In this document: positions 1-11,700 of the stretch, piece after piece
Position numbering within the stretch: the first letter of the stretch is position 1
Layout: every line of letters begins with the position of its first letter
Origin: Gemmatimonadota bacterium
Lineage (GTDB): Bacteria > Gemmatimonadota > Gemmatimonadetes > Gemmatimonadales > Gemmatimonadaceae
Assembly: GCA_003221805.1 (NCBI GenBank)
Contig: QHUA01000138.1
Coordinates: 1 to 39,835, forward strand
DNA: 39,835 nt
Reading direction: 5' to 3'
Program-made: the position numbers and the translations under genes
The notes under the pieces: generated by a model
What the model was told of the DNA's origin: nothing
Database searches by the model: none
The model's input: the letters and a program-made list of their open reading frames with translations, nothing else

Positions 1-13
1 AAACGCTGCGCCG

Positions 14-34
14 CGTCAGTCTGAGGGACTGACG
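14..34. repeat. Perfect 8-bp stem hairpin CGTCAGTC-TGAGG-GACTGACG directly after the rpoN stop
   Basis: Read directly; abuts the stop codon at 35-37. No U-tract in the remaining 13 nt of the window. Confidence 0.5.
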
Positions 35-1504
35 TCATACCCGCTTACGCATCCTCGCCGAGAGTACGCCCAGCTGGTCTCGATATTTCGCGACGGTGCG
101 TCGAGCGATCTGAACTCCGCTTTCGCGGAGAATGTTGACGATCGCCTGATCGGTGAGCGGATGCTTCGGATCCTCATCCTGAACCAGTTTCTGCAGCTGG
201 GCCTTGATACCGCGCGCCGAGACGTCCTCGCCGTCCGACGTAGCGAGGCCGGAGGAAAAAAAGAACTTGAGTGGGAGCACGCCGCGGGGGGTTTGCACGA
301 ACTTTTCGTTGGTGACTCGGCTCACTGTCGACTCGTGCATGTTGATGACTTCGGCGACTTCGCGGAGGGTGAGAGGCTTGAGGTGTTGAATGCCTTTCTC
401 GAAGAAGTCCCGTTGTCGCTCGACGATGTAGTTCATGACCTTGAGCATCGTCTGTCGTCGCTGCTCGATGGCCTGAATCATCCAGTTGGCGGAATTCAGC
501 TTGTTGGAGATGAACTCCTTGTTCTCGCCATCGAACTTTTTCTTGTCGCGCGCGATCTCCTGGTAGGCTCGGCTAAGCTTGAGGCGGGGGAGATTGGCGT
601 CGTTGAGGAAGACGTGATACCGGTCGTCGATCTTCTCGACGATCAGGTCCGGGATGATGTAGTTGTCGTCGCGTGAGCCGTACTGCAGGCCGGGCTTTGG
701 ATCCAGCTTGGCGATTTCGTCGGCGGCTTTCTGGACGTCAGTAGCGCTGATCCCGAAGCGTTTGGAGATCTCGCTCCATCGATGGTTGATCAGCTCCTCG
801 AAGCAGTCCCTGACGAGCCGATAAGGTACAGACTGCTCGAGTCCGGATTCCTTCAGCTGGAGTAACAGACATTCGCGCAGGTCGCGCGCTCCGACGCCGG
901 GTGGATCCAGACTCTGAACCGTCGCCATCATCTTGTTGCCTTCTTCGATCGTGTAGAGCGGAAGATCCTCCGCGCCGCGACCGGAATCGTCGGCGGCCTT
1001 CGTCACGACGTCGTTGAGCGTGCGGACGATATCCTCAACTCCACAGGCGAGATAGCCGTCGTCGTTAACGTTGCCTATGAACTCGTCGGCGAGCAGAGTT
1101 TCGCGCGGCGTCAACTCGAGAAGACTAACCTGGTCGCGTAGATGATCGCTCAGGTCGCGCGATGCTACAGTGACCGGCTCGAAGTATTCGCGCTCCTCGT
1201 GCTCCTCGCGACGGCCGCCGGCGGTGTCGAAGCCATCCAGCAGAATCTCTTCCCAATCGATCTCGCCGGCGCGCTCGTCCTCGGCTTCTGCCTGCGCCTG
1301 CTCTTCGACCTCTGTCTCCTGCTCGTCTTCTTCCTCCTCCTCGGCCTCGACCAGATCGAGGAAAGGATTGTTGAGCAGCTCCTGCTTCAGATGCTGCTGC
1401 AAGTCGAGCAGGGGCATGTAGAGAAGGTCCATCGCCTGGTAAAGGCGCGGATTGATCTTCAGCTCCTGCCGGAGCTGGGTCGACTGATTAAGGCCGGGCT
1501 TCAA
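35..1504 (-). CDS. rpoN: RNA polymerase sigma-54 factor
   Basis: 489 aa; N-terminal Gln/Leu-rich activator-interaction region ([29 protein letters not shown]), acidic region II, C-terminal RpoN box ARRTVAKYR. Overlaps lptB by 4 nt (ATGA). Confidence 0.97.
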   Translation of the reverse strand: MKPGLNQSTQLRQELKINPRLYQAMDLLYMPLLDLQQHLKQELLNNPFLDLVEAEEEEEDEQETEVEEQAQAEAEDERAGEIDWEEILLDGFDTAGGRREEHEEREYFEPVTVASRDLSDHLRDQVSLLELTPRETLLADEFIGNVNDDGYLACGVEDIVRTLNDVVTKAADDSGRGAEDLPLYTIEEGNKMMATVQSLDPPGVGARDLRECLLLQLKESGLEQSVPYRLVRDCFEELINHRWSEISKRFGISATDVQKAADEIAKLDPKPGLQYGSRDDNYIIPDLIVEKIDDRYHVFLNDANLPRLKLSRAYQEIARDKKKFDGENKEFISNKLNSANWMIQAIEQRRQTMLKVMNYIVERQRDFFEKGIQHLKPLTLREVAEVINMHESTVSRVTNEKFVQTPRGVLPLKFFFSSGLATSDGEDVSARGIKAQLQKLVQDEDPKHPLTDQAIVNILRESGVQIARRTVAKYRDQLGVLSARMRKRV

Positions 1505-2730
1505 GACGCGAGTTCCTCGTCTCTCGTGCGAGAGAGCCTTTCGCGAAGCCGTGCGGCGAGTGTCGGACCGAGATAAATGTCAGCCACCGTGTCATCGAAA
1601 ACGAGTTCCCGTACAGTGCCAGAAGCCTTCATCTGTCCATCATACATAATGTAAGCGCGATCGACGATGTCGAGTGTCTGCTCGACGTTATGGTCGCTAA
1701 TGAGGACGCCAATGCCCCTATGGCGCAGTCCGGCCACGATCGTCTGGATGTCGTGGACGGCTATCGGATCAACTCCAGCGAAGGGCTCGTCGAGCATCAT
1801 GAATTTGGGATCTGTGACCAGAGCTCGGGTTATTTCGAGTCTCCGACGTTCGCCGCCCGAGAGCGCATACGCCTTGCTCTTGCGAAGCCTCTTGATGCTC
1901 AGCTCGTCGAGCAGCTTTTCCAGTCGCTGCGACCTCTCGTCGGACGAGAGCGGCAGCGTCTCGAGAATGGCGAGGATGTTGTCCTCGACCGACAGCTTTC
2001 GAAAGATGGAAGGCTCCTGAGAAAGATAACCAATCCCACGACGGGCCCGTTCGTACATGGGCAGTTTCGTGATGTCCTCTCCATCGACCAGGATTCGCCC
2101 GGTCAGAGGTTCAATCAGGCCGACGATCATGTAGAAAGTGGTGGTTTTCCCTGCCCCGTTCGGCCCGAGTAATCCAACGATCTCCCCTTGCTGAAGTTTG
2201 ACGGCAACATCGTTAACTACTTTGCGACCCCGGTAAATCTTGGTGAGGCCTTGGGCTTCGAGTACGCTCCCACCAACTAGCGTCGGCCGCGGCGGCGTCG
2301 AGAGCGCAAGACGAGAGTGCTCGCCCGTCTCCCGCATCGCTTCCGCGAACTCGGCCCGCCGGGGTGCTATCTGGTGCCAGAGCGGCGGAGCTACTCGCAC
2401 CGTCGCGGAATCACGGTGCAGGTCGCCGTCCAAGGGAAGAATCACGCCACTCTCGGCGAGGCGCGGCAGAATGGAAGTCGCCAGGTAACCGCGGACTTCG
2501 TCCTGGCCGAGCCTCCCTGCCTCGCGCTCGGCGTCAACTCCTCCCTTGACTCGGAGAGCACGGAGATAGTCTTCCCGATAGTTGGCGGCAACGTCACGGA
2601 TTTTGGCTATGCCCTCGTCGTCAGCCGCCCGCACGATGGCGTGGAGCGCGAAGCCATCTACGAGGTCTTTCTGCGAACCGCTCCCGATTAGCGAGCGAAC
2701 GCTGTCGGGAAGCTTGTCGTCGTCGCTCAT
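1501..2730 (-). CDS. lptB: LPS export ABC transporter ATP-binding protein LptB with ~155-aa N-terminal extension
   Basis: Walker [10 protein letters not shown], signature [15 protein letters not shown], Walker [14 protein letters not shown], LptB-like C-terminus; N-terminal ~155 aa precede [16 protein letters not shown]. Start overlaps the lptA stop (ATGA). Confidence 0.95.
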   Translation of the reverse strand: MSDDDKLPDSVRSLIGSGSQKDLVDGFALHAIVRAADDEGIAKIRDVAANYREDYLRALRVKGGVDAEREAGRLGQDEVRGYLATSILPRLAESGVILPLDGDLHRDSATVRVAPPLWHQIAPRRAEFAEAMRETGEHSRLALSTPPRPTLVGGSVLEAQGLTKIYRGRKVVNDVAVKLQQGEIVGLLGPNGAGKTTTFYMIVGLIEPLTGRILVDGEDITKLPMYERARRGIGYLSQEPSIFRKLSVEDNILAILETLPLSSDERSQRLEKLLDELSIKRLRKSKAYALSGGERRRLEITRALVTDPKFMMLDEPFAGVDPIAVHDIQTIVAGLRHRGIGVLISDHNVEQTLDIVDRAYIMYDGQMKASGTVRELVFDDTVADIYLGPTLAARLRERLSRTRDEELAS

Positions 2731-4091
2731 CGTCGGATCGGCGGCTTGGCGGGTGGCTTGGCAGGAGCCTTCGGCTGCGTCTGGGGCGTGGTCGCCTTCT
2801 CAGGTGTCGACGATGCCGTCACCGGCTCGATCATGACTCCAGTCGCCTTGTCAGTGACGGTGACTGTCGCGACCTTCCGATCTTCGAACAGAATGTCGAT
2901 GATTCGTCCGCGCACGTAGTTCACCGATGGCTCGTCGGGCGGGCCCTTCGAGCTCTTCATCTGATAGAATGATCTGGCATTTCCTTCGGCGACTATCTCC
3001 CTGACTTTTGGTTTGCTGGTCGTATCAGCCGTAGCGACTGAATCAAAATAGGCGACGATTGTATCGCCGCTCATCCAATCTCTCTGCTTCGAGACGACTC
3101 CGGAATCAGGATTGCTTTCCGCGTAGGCGTTCCGCAACGCACGAACTTCTCGGACGCGCTGTGCCGGCATTATGGCGTCGATGGAATCGGCGAGTATTTC
3201 ACGATCGGGTGAGACAGCTCGAGCCCTTCCTTTTCCCCACGCCATCGACCGTTGCAGAAGATTGTTCTCCATCCGCAGGTCGATCGAATCGGAGACGAGC
3301 TCGAGGTCCTGGCTAAGGGCGTGCCCTTTCGGTGTCGCAACGACGCGCTCGACCTGCTTGTTCCGAGAGAATACGTCGATCACTCCACCAGTGAGAGTGA
3401 AAGTTCGACTGCCCTTCCCTTGCACTGAGGGCTCGCGCATCAATCGCGCGAAGTCACGCCCGCTGTCCATGAAAGCCGAGTCGCCGGTGGCGAGTAAGTC
3501 CGGACGCGTAATCTCGACGCGACCCGATGCGTAGACGAGGCTGTCGCCTTCCATGTTGATCTGATTGGCGACGACGTTCGCGGTGTCGGGGGGCTTGCCG
3601 CGTCCACTGGTGTCCTTCTGCACCAGCGTCACGTGCGGGCGGCCCGGCGCGAACAGTCGGGCGAGTGGACGCTCGGGGGTGCTGCGATAATAATCGGCAA
3701 CCGGTCCGCGCAGGACGTTTCCGTTCGAAAGATTGGCGACGACATCCCCTTCTGCGTGAAGGTGGTTGTCACCCTGGTAGTAGGTCATCGTTTGTGAGGT
3801 GACAACCGCTCGCGGCTCCGTGTAGTGAACGTTACCAACGAGGAAAAGCCGACCCTCCGACTCGAAGTATTGGGCGCTGTCCGCGAGAAGCGTGTTGCCC
3901 TGGCCGATGCAGTGCGCTACTACTCCGCGGCCAAGGTAGATGGTGCGCTTGCCGGTGGTGTCGGTGGCGACCGTGGCTGTGGTCCCAGTCCCGCCTGGGA
4001 GCTGGAGGTCACAACTCCGCGGAACATCCTGTGCGCGAGCGCTAGCGGTGGCGGTCAAAAGCAAAAGACCGAGGGATACGCGGCGGTCCAC
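2727..4091 (-). CDS. lptA: OstA/LptA-like periplasmic LPS transport protein (long form, Pro/Lys-rich C-terminal tail)
   Basis: Signal-peptide-like N-terminus ([13 protein letters not shown]), OstA-like segments ([49 protein letters not shown]), position next to lptC and lptB. Confidence 0.8.
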   Translation of the reverse strand: MDRRVSLGLLLLTATASARAQDVPRSCDLQLPGGTGTTATVATDTTGKRTIYLGRGVVAHCIGQGNTLLADSAQYFESEGRLFLVGNVHYTEPRAVVTSQTMTYYQGDNHLHAEGDVVANLSNGNVLRGPVADYYRSTPERPLARLFAPGRPHVTLVQKDTSGRGKPPDTANVVANQINMEGDSLVYASGRVEITRPDLLATGDSAFMDSGRDFARLMREPSVQGKGSRTFTLTGGVIDVFSRNKQVERVVATPKGHALSQDLELVSDSIDLRMENNLLQRSMAWGKGRARAVSPDREILADSIDAIMPAQRVREVRALRNAYAESNPDSGVVSKQRDWMSGDTIVAYFDSVATADTTSKPKVREIVAEGNARSFYQMKSSKGPPDEPSVNYVRGRIIDILFEDRKVATVTVTDKATGVMIEPVTASSTPEKATTPQTQPKAPAKPPAKPPIRR

Positions 4092-4096
4092 TGGAT

Positions 4097-4684
4097 TCAG
4101 CGCTTGGGAGCGGGAAGTGTGAGGGGCGCCGCTAGGGGAGTCGGTTCTGTAGAAACTCCTTTGGCGAAACCGCTAGCACCCTTCAGGATATGGATGTTCT
4201 TCATGTTGGGATCCGAGCGAAACCCTATCCCTTCCAGCCTTTTATTGGGCTCCGTCATTACGAACGCGCTATCGCTCGAGATCTCATTCCTCTGCTGATT
4301 GTAAAGCAACTCGGGAGTCGTAAGACGCCGACCGTCCTCTGACACCACGACTACGTTCTTCCGCGCGATCATGTTGTTGGTGCGGCTGTTGTAAGTTCCG
4401 TGGAGCGCTGTCAAAACAGCGTCCTTCGCACCAGTGGTGGTGAAAAAGGTTACGTTAGGCTTCTCGACTTCCACTCGCGTATTCTCGTCGAAGAAGTACG
4501 CGGTGTCCGCGATCATGTGAGCGCGCGCTACACCCTCATCGTTGAGAACGAACCTAGCGCCGTACATGACCTGGTCTGCGGATTCAGCGAGTGGCGAATG
4601 CGTCCCGAGCGGTGGCTGTTTTTTCGAGCTGCACGCGGATCCAGCAACGATGCAAAGGAGGGGAACCGCAACTGCGACACGCAT
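4097..4684 (-). CDS. lptC: LptC-like LPS export protein, possibly a lipoprotein
   Basis: 195 aa; hydrophobic N-terminus with Cys (VAGSACSSKKQ); LptC-like core (ALHGTYNSRTNNMIARKNVVVVSEDGRRLTTPELLYNQQRNEISSDSAFVMTEPNKRLEGIGFRSDPNMKNIHILKGASG). Confidence 0.82.
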   Translation of the reverse strand: MRVAVAVPLLCIVAGSACSSKKQPPLGTHSPLAESADQVMYGARFVLNDEGVARAHMIADTAYFFDENTRVEVEKPNVTFFTTTGAKDAVLTALHGTYNSRTNNMIARKNVVVVSEDGRRLTTPELLYNQQRNEISSDSAFVMTEPNKRLEGIGFRSDPNMKNIHILKGASGFAKGVSTEPTPLAAPLTLPAPKR

Positions 4685-5649
4685 CAGACCACTCCGGCCC
4701 GCATTAAATCATGGAGATGGATCACACCGACGATCTGATCGTTCCCGTTGAGTACGGGCATCGCGATGATGCCGTGCGTCTCCATGCGGTAAACCACCGC
4801 GCTCCCGAGCTCGTCGGCTTGCGCTACCTTCGGCGTGCGATTCATGACTTTCGTCACCGAAATCGGAAAAACATTCTCCTCATGCTCCATCAGGCGCGAC
4901 AAATCGCCGGTCGTGATCACGCCAACCACTGCGCCCGTTTTGCCGGTCACGATCGCAATGCCCCGGCGCTCGGCCAGCTGAACGACCGCTTCGCGCATCG
5001 TCGCGGACTCAGGAAGAATTGGGATGCGGTCAGTCACCATCACGTCTGAAACTCTGGTAAGAAGTCGCTTGCCGATCGCGCCACCGGGATGCAGCCTGGC
5101 GAAGTCGTTGGCGTCGAAGCCCTTCTCCTCGAGCAGTGCGATCGCCAGCGCGTCGCCCAGCGCGAGCGCCACCGTGGTACTGGTGGTGGGAGCGAGATCG
5201 TGCGGACACGCCTCCTCCTTCACCCATGCGTCGAGCGTCACGTCGCTGTGCCTCGCCAGAGTCGAGTTGGCGTCGCTGGTCAGCGCAATTGTAGATACCC
5301 CCAGCCGCTTCAAATGGTCGAGCAGCGCCAGCAGCTCGTCTGACTCACCGCTTTTAGAGATGAGGATGGCGACGTCGTCCCGGTCCACGATTCCGAGATC
5401 ACCGTGGACACTGTCGGCCGGATGGAGAAAGGTCGCCGGTGTGCCGGTTGACGTAAGAGTTGCGGCAATCTTGCGTCCGACCAGCCCCGACTTCCCTGCC
5501 CCAGAGACGATGACACGTCCTTCGGAGCGCGCGATGCATTCGACGGCGCGCGCGAAGTCGTCGCCGATGCGACGCTCCGCCTCGCTGAGTGCCTCGGTCT
5601 CCATGCGTAAGACCCGCTTGCCGCGCTCGACAATGTCCTTATGGGTCAT
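4684..5649 (-). CDS. kdsD: Arabinose-5-phosphate isomerase (SIS + two CBS domains)
   Basis: SIS domain (SGAGKSGLVGRKIAATLTSTGTPATFLHPADSVHGDLGIV) and CBS pair. Start placed at MTHKDIVERGKRV (5649), overlapping the kdsA stop by 4 nt; the longer ORF to 5907 is low-complexity overlap with kdsA. Confidence 0.94.
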   Translation of the reverse strand: MTHKDIVERGKRVLRMETEALSEAERRIGDDFARAVECIARSEGRVIVSGAGKSGLVGRKIAATLTSTGTPATFLHPADSVHGDLGIVDRDDVAILISKSGESDELLALLDHLKRLGVSTIALTSDANSTLARHSDVTLDAWVKEEACPHDLAPTTSTTVALALGDALAIALLEEKGFDANDFARLHPGGAIGKRLLTRVSDVMVTDRIPILPESATMREAVVQLAERRGIAIVTGKTGAVVGVITTGDLSRLMEHEENVFPISVTKVMNRTPKVAQADELGSAVVYRMETHGIIAMPVLNGNDQIVGVIHLHDLMRAGVV

Positions 5650-6464
5650 GAATTGATACGAGCCCAGATATCGACAGCGCGGCCCATCAGAGCTCCGATC
5701 TCTGAAAGCGGCAGCATGTTGGGACCGTCGCTGGGCGCGCAGTCGGGGTCGGGGTGAGTCTCCAGGAAAAGTCCCTGGGCACCGGCAGCAATCGCCGACA
5801 AGGCCAGCACTGAAACGAATTCTCGCGCGCCTCCACTGGCGCCCTCGGGACCTTGTCCTGGCTTCTGCACGCTGTGCGTCGCGTCGAAGATCACCGGCGC
5901 ACCGCACGCATCGCGCAGCCGCGTGAAGGAGCGCATGTCGACGACCAGGTCACCATATCCGAAGAATGTCCCACGCTCGGTTACAGCGATGTCGCGGGAA
6001 CGGCCGTTCGAATTGGCACCGCCGCGAATTTTCTGCACGGCGCCGCGCATTCCTTCAGGCTGCAGCCACTGCCCTTTCTTGACGTTGACGGGCTTGCCTG
6101 TTGCACCCGCCGCTTCGAGGAGGTCGGTTTGACGACAGAGGAAGGCCGGGATCTGGAGAACATCGACCACGCTCGCCGCCGGCGCGCACTGATCGGGCGT
6201 GTGAACATCCGTCAACACGGGTAACCCGGTCGCCTTGCGAACACGCGCCAGCGCTTCCAGCCCTGCATCCAGTCCGGGGCCCCTCGCGGCACCGCGGTTG
6301 GATCTATTTGCCTTATCGAAGCTGGCTTTGTAGATGATGCCGCCCGGAATCTTTTCAGCCAGCTTGGCCAGCGTTTCGCCGACGCGCAGGTTGAGCTCGT
6401 CGCTCTCCAGTACGCATGGCCCGGCGATCAGGAAGAGTTTGTCTGCCGGAAAGAATTCCGCCAC
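5646..6464 (-). CDS. kdsA: 3-deoxy-8-phosphooctulonate (Kdo-8-P) synthase
   Basis: IAGPCVLES, YKASFDKANRS, PAFLCRQTDLL, VNVKKGQ, IFDATHSVQ, ETHPDPDCAPSDGPNMLPL. Confidence 0.96.
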   Translation of the reverse strand: MAEFFPADKLFLIAGPCVLESDELNLRVGETLAKLAEKIPGGIIYKASFDKANRSNRGAARGPGLDAGLEALARVRKATGLPVLTDVHTPDQCAPAASVVDVLQIPAFLCRQTDLLEAAGATGKPVNVKKGQWLQPEGMRGAVQKIRGGANSNGRSRDIAVTERGTFFGYGDLVVDMRSFTRLRDACGAPVIFDATHSVQKPGQGPEGASGGAREFVSVLALSAIAAGAQGLFLETHPDPDCAPSDGPNMLPLSEIGALMGRAVDIWARINS

Positions 6465-6465
6465 G

Positions 6466-8896
<2,431 letters not shown>

Positions 8897-8942
8897 TTAC
8901 CCACCTGTTTTCGCGCGACACGATGCAAAAGTCACGCTCAGT

Positions 8943-8971
8943 AATATACCCACGGTGGATAGACGGAGCAA
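8943..8971 (-). promoter_or_regulatory. Candidate sigma70-type promoter upstream of kdsB (-35 TTGCTC, 17-bp spacer, -10 TATATT)
   Basis: Minus strand reads TTGCTC-N17-TATATT in the 87-bp gap between the OMP gene stop and the kdsB start; AGGTGGG RBS just before the kdsB ATG. Confidence 0.5.
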
Positions 8972-8972
8972 A

Positions 8973-8982
8973 CTGAATTCAG
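8973..8982. repeat. 10-bp perfect palindrome CTGAATTCAG next to the candidate kdsB promoter
   Basis: Read directly; lies 1 bp upstream of the -35 and 1 bp from the preceding gene's stop codon. Confidence 0.4.
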
Positions 8983-8983
8983 A

Positions 8984-10192
8984 TCAGGGCGAAATCGACA
9001 CTCCGAATGAGAAAGTGTGCTTTCGCGAGAATGGCGAGCGATTGCTCGCCGGATCGATGCTGTAGTCCACGCGGAACAAGCTCACTCCGACGCCAATGCC
9101 CAGGTTCTGAATGAGACTCGGGATTCGATCGACGCCAGCATTACCGGCGGCGTACCTGAGCGCGACGAACGGATTGCCGAAGTACGGCAACTGAATCTGG
9201 TCGATCGGAATGACGTAATCGCCGGAAAGAAAGAGGAGGTGATCACCACCCAACGCGAGAAGATTGACGGTGGCGAGCGTACTCGAGCCGCCCAGATAGG
9301 CAAAGCGTTGCGCCGGCGATGGACCGCTGCCCGTGAGAACAGTGTGCCCCTTGAACGTGAAAGTCTGGCTGCCAAACGTGGGGAACGTCAATTTCCCATC
9401 CAGCGTCGCCTGCGTGAAGTTACCGAGCGGCGGGCAAACAAGGACTCCCGGGCAAAAAGGCTTGGCCGAGACGCGGAGCGATTGTTCCACCGTTGCATCC
9501 ACCTTCGCTTCCAGACCGCCGCTTACGACCTGCAGTCCCGTTCCGCCGAGTATCGAGGTGATGCTGCCCTTGGCGACCGGGGGATTTGGCCGGCGCATTT
9601 TGAGGTTGCCTTTGCGACCAAAAAAACTCCACGGCGACTTCGGTGGTGCCAGCGAGCCCGTTGACCAGTCGCGCTCGAGATTGCCGGCGATGAAGGGCGT
9701 AACAGTGGTCGAAGTGCCCGTAATCGTGGTGGCGAAGCGAACGTTGGCGCGATCGCCACGGTAGTAGTTGCGGGCGTCACTGCCCACGAACAGCGCCGCT
9801 GCGGAGTTGGTGAGATCGTCGCGCATCCACGCGTCGTTGGTGAACGTGCCTCGACCGAGAAAAATCTTGATCTCATTCGTGTCGCCCGGACGGATAACTC
9901 CTTCGAGCGACGGATCCCACTTGCCGAGGTTGGATCGATAGGTGACGAGCCCATCGATGTCGAAGTGTCCGTCGCTCGTCTCCAGCTTGGGGCCCCATGG
10001 CAGCGCCAGACCGTTCACTCGATCGTAGGTTGGTATCCGCAAGCCAATTCCGAATGGCAGTGAAATCGGTGACTCGTGATAGTCGACGTAGGCCGTGTCA
10101 ACACGTGCGGCAGCAGTGGCATCCTGAGCGCGCAAAGAGGAGGAATAGCCAATCAGGGCGATGCCGAGCGCAGCCAGCGTTAATGCCTTCAT
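8984..10192 (-). CDS. Outer-membrane beta-barrel protein, Omp85-like C-terminal barrel without visible POTRA domains
   Basis: Signal peptide (ALTLAALGIALIGYSSSLRAQD); YDRVNGLALPWGP near the N-terminus; Omp85-like C-terminal pattern (FLSGDYVIPIDQIQLPYFGNPFVALRYAAGNAG...LIQNLGIGVGVSLFRVDYSIDP). Confidence 0.6.
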   Translation of the reverse strand: MKALTLAALGIALIGYSSSLRAQDATAAARVDTAYVDYHESPISLPFGIGLRIPTYDRVNGLALPWGPKLETSDGHFDIDGLVTYRSNLGKWDPSLEGVIRPGDTNEIKIFLGRGTFTNDAWMRDDLTNSAAALFVGSDARNYYRGDRANVRFATTITGTSTTVTPFIAGNLERDWSTGSLAPPKSPWSFFGRKGNLKMRRPNPPVAKGSITSILGGTGLQVVSGGLEAKVDATVEQSLRVSAKPFCPGVLVCPPLGNFTQATLDGKLTFPTFGSQTFTFKGHTVLTGSGPSPAQRFAYLGGSSTLATVNLLALGGDHLLFLSGDYVIPIDQIQLPYFGNPFVALRYAAGNAGVDRIPSLIQNLGIGVGVSLFRVDYSIDPASNRSPFSRKHTFSFGVSISP

Positions 10193-10764
10193 CGTCCAAT
10201 CGTAAGAAAGTTTCTAAGGATCTCCTTACCGTTCTCCGTAAGGATTGATTCGGGGTGGAATTGCACACCCCATACCGGATGCGCACGGTGCTTGACCGCA
10301 TGAATCTCGGTGGGGTCGTCCCTGGCGCGCGCAATGACCTCGAGCTCTTCCGGCAGCGAGTCCGATTCGACCACCAGTGAGTGATAGCGCATGACCTCGA
10401 GCGGACTCGGAACGTTGGCGAAGATGCCCTTGCCGTCGTGCGTGATGCGCGAAGTCTTGCCGTGCATCAGGGTGCGTGCGCGTACGACCTTCCCACCGTA
10501 GGCTTCACCAATTGCCTGGTGTCCGAGACACACGCCAAGGATCGGAATCGTCTTGCCCCAGCGTTTGATCGCCGCGACGCTGATTCCGGCTTCCGACGGT
10601 GTGCATGGGCCGGGCGAAATCACCATTCGCTTGACGCCCATCGCCCCGATTTCGTCCACGCCGATTTCGTCGTTGCGTCGAACGACCGGCTTCTCACCAA
10701 GCTCGCCGAGGTACTGGACGAGGTTGTAGGTGAACGAGTCGTAATTATCGAGGACGAGCAGCAT
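10189..10764 (-). CDS. pabA: Anthranilate / aminodeoxychorismate synthase glutamine amidotransferase component
   Basis: LVLDNYDSFTYNLVQYLGELG, ISPGPCTPSEAG, ILGVCLGHQAIGEAYGG, GVQFHPESILTENG. TrpG versus PabA not resolvable here. Confidence 0.92.
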   Translation of the reverse strand: MLLVLDNYDSFTYNLVQYLGELGEKPVVRRNDEIGVDEIGAMGVKRMVISPGPCTPSEAGISVAAIKRWGKTIPILGVCLGHQAIGEAYGGKVVRARTLMHGKTSRITHDGKGIFANVPSPLEVMRYHSLVVESDSLPEELEVIARARDDPTEIHAVKHRAHPVWGVQFHPESILTENGKEILRNFLTIGR

Positions 10765-10782
10765 CGCGAATACTAGTCGCTG

Positions 10783-11700
10783 TCACGCCCGCGGGTGAAA
10801 CTGCTTGTGAACACTCCGTAAGTATTCCCGGTCGACATGGGTGTAGATCTGGGTCGTGGAGATGTCGACGTGACCGAGCATCTCCTGCACGGCGCGCAAG
10901 TCTGCGCCGCCTTCCAGCAAATGCGTGGCGAACGAGTGACGCAGCGTGTGCGGCGAGACGGGCTTGGTGATTCCGACCTGATCGACGTACTTGCGCAGGA
11001 TCTTCCACGCTCCCATGCGGGATAGCGGCTGACCGCGGGCGTTGAGAAAGAGAATGCCCTTCCCTTCGCCTTTCTCCAGCTTCGGACGCAGCTCACGCAA
11101 GTAGATCGCGATGGCACCGATTGCTCTGCGGCCAATCGGAACCAGGCGCTCCTTCCCGCCCTTGCCGAAGACTCGCACGAGATGATCCTGAAGCATTACA
11201 TCGCGGACACTGAGCGATATCCATTCGGAGACGCGCAGCCCCGCGCCGTAGGCGAGCTCCAGCATCGCCCGGTCGCGGAACGCGAGCGGCTCGTCGAGGG
11301 ACGGCGCCGCGAGAAGCTTTTCGATTTCGTCGACCGCCAGTACGTCGGGCAGCGTGCGCCACTTTTTCGGAGTCTCCAGGCGCTCACTGGGGTCGCGCAC
11401 GACATGTCCTTCCGCGAGCAGGAACTTGAAATAGGTGCGGACCGCCGAGACGTTGCGGCGAATGGACGCGGGGGAAAGGCCGAGATCCTTTAAGTGGTAT
11501 ACGTATTCGCGAAGAGTCCGCGCGCCGACATCGATCGCCGATTTGGCGCCCTTTACGTTGGCATAGGCGACGAAGCGAGCGATATCGAGCTTGTAGGCGC
11601 GACTGGTTTGGACCGAAGCTCCCTGCTCGAGAGCGAGGAAGTCGTCAAAGCGCTCGACGAAAAACGCCAGCGCAACTGCGTCATCGAGGGAGTTACTCAC
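10783..11700 (-). CDS. xerD: Tyrosine recombinase XerC/XerD family
   Basis: N-terminal SAM-like domain; ELAYGAGLRVSEWISLSVRD, HTLRHSFATHLLEGGADLRAVQEMLGHVDISTTQIYTHV. Confidence 0.92.
   Translation of the reverse strand: MSNSLDDAVALAFFVERFDDFLALEQGASVQTSRAYKLDIARFVAYANVKGAKSAIDVGARTLREYVYHLKDLGLSPASIRRNVSAVRTYFKFLLAEGHVVRDPSERLETPKKWRTLPDVLAVDEIEKLLAAPSLDEPLAFRDRAMLELAYGAGLRVSEWISLSVRDVMLQDHLVRVFGKGGKERLVPIGRRAIGAIAIYLRELRPKLEKGEGKGILFLNARGQPLSRMGAWKILRKYVDQVGITKPVSPHTLRHSFATHLLEGGADLRAVQEMLGHVDISTTQIYTHVDREYLRSVHKQFHPRA

Noticed and set aside
5650-5907. N-terminal extension of the kdsD ORF (start at 5907)
   Set aside because: Arg/Ser-rich sequence overlapping kdsA; SIS family proteins start near MTHKDIVERG, and that ATG gives an ATGA overlap.
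10783-11700. Integron/phage integrase marking a mobile element
   Set aside because: Reads as a housekeeping XerC/D-type recombinase embedded between core genes, with no tRNA, att-like repeats or cargo.
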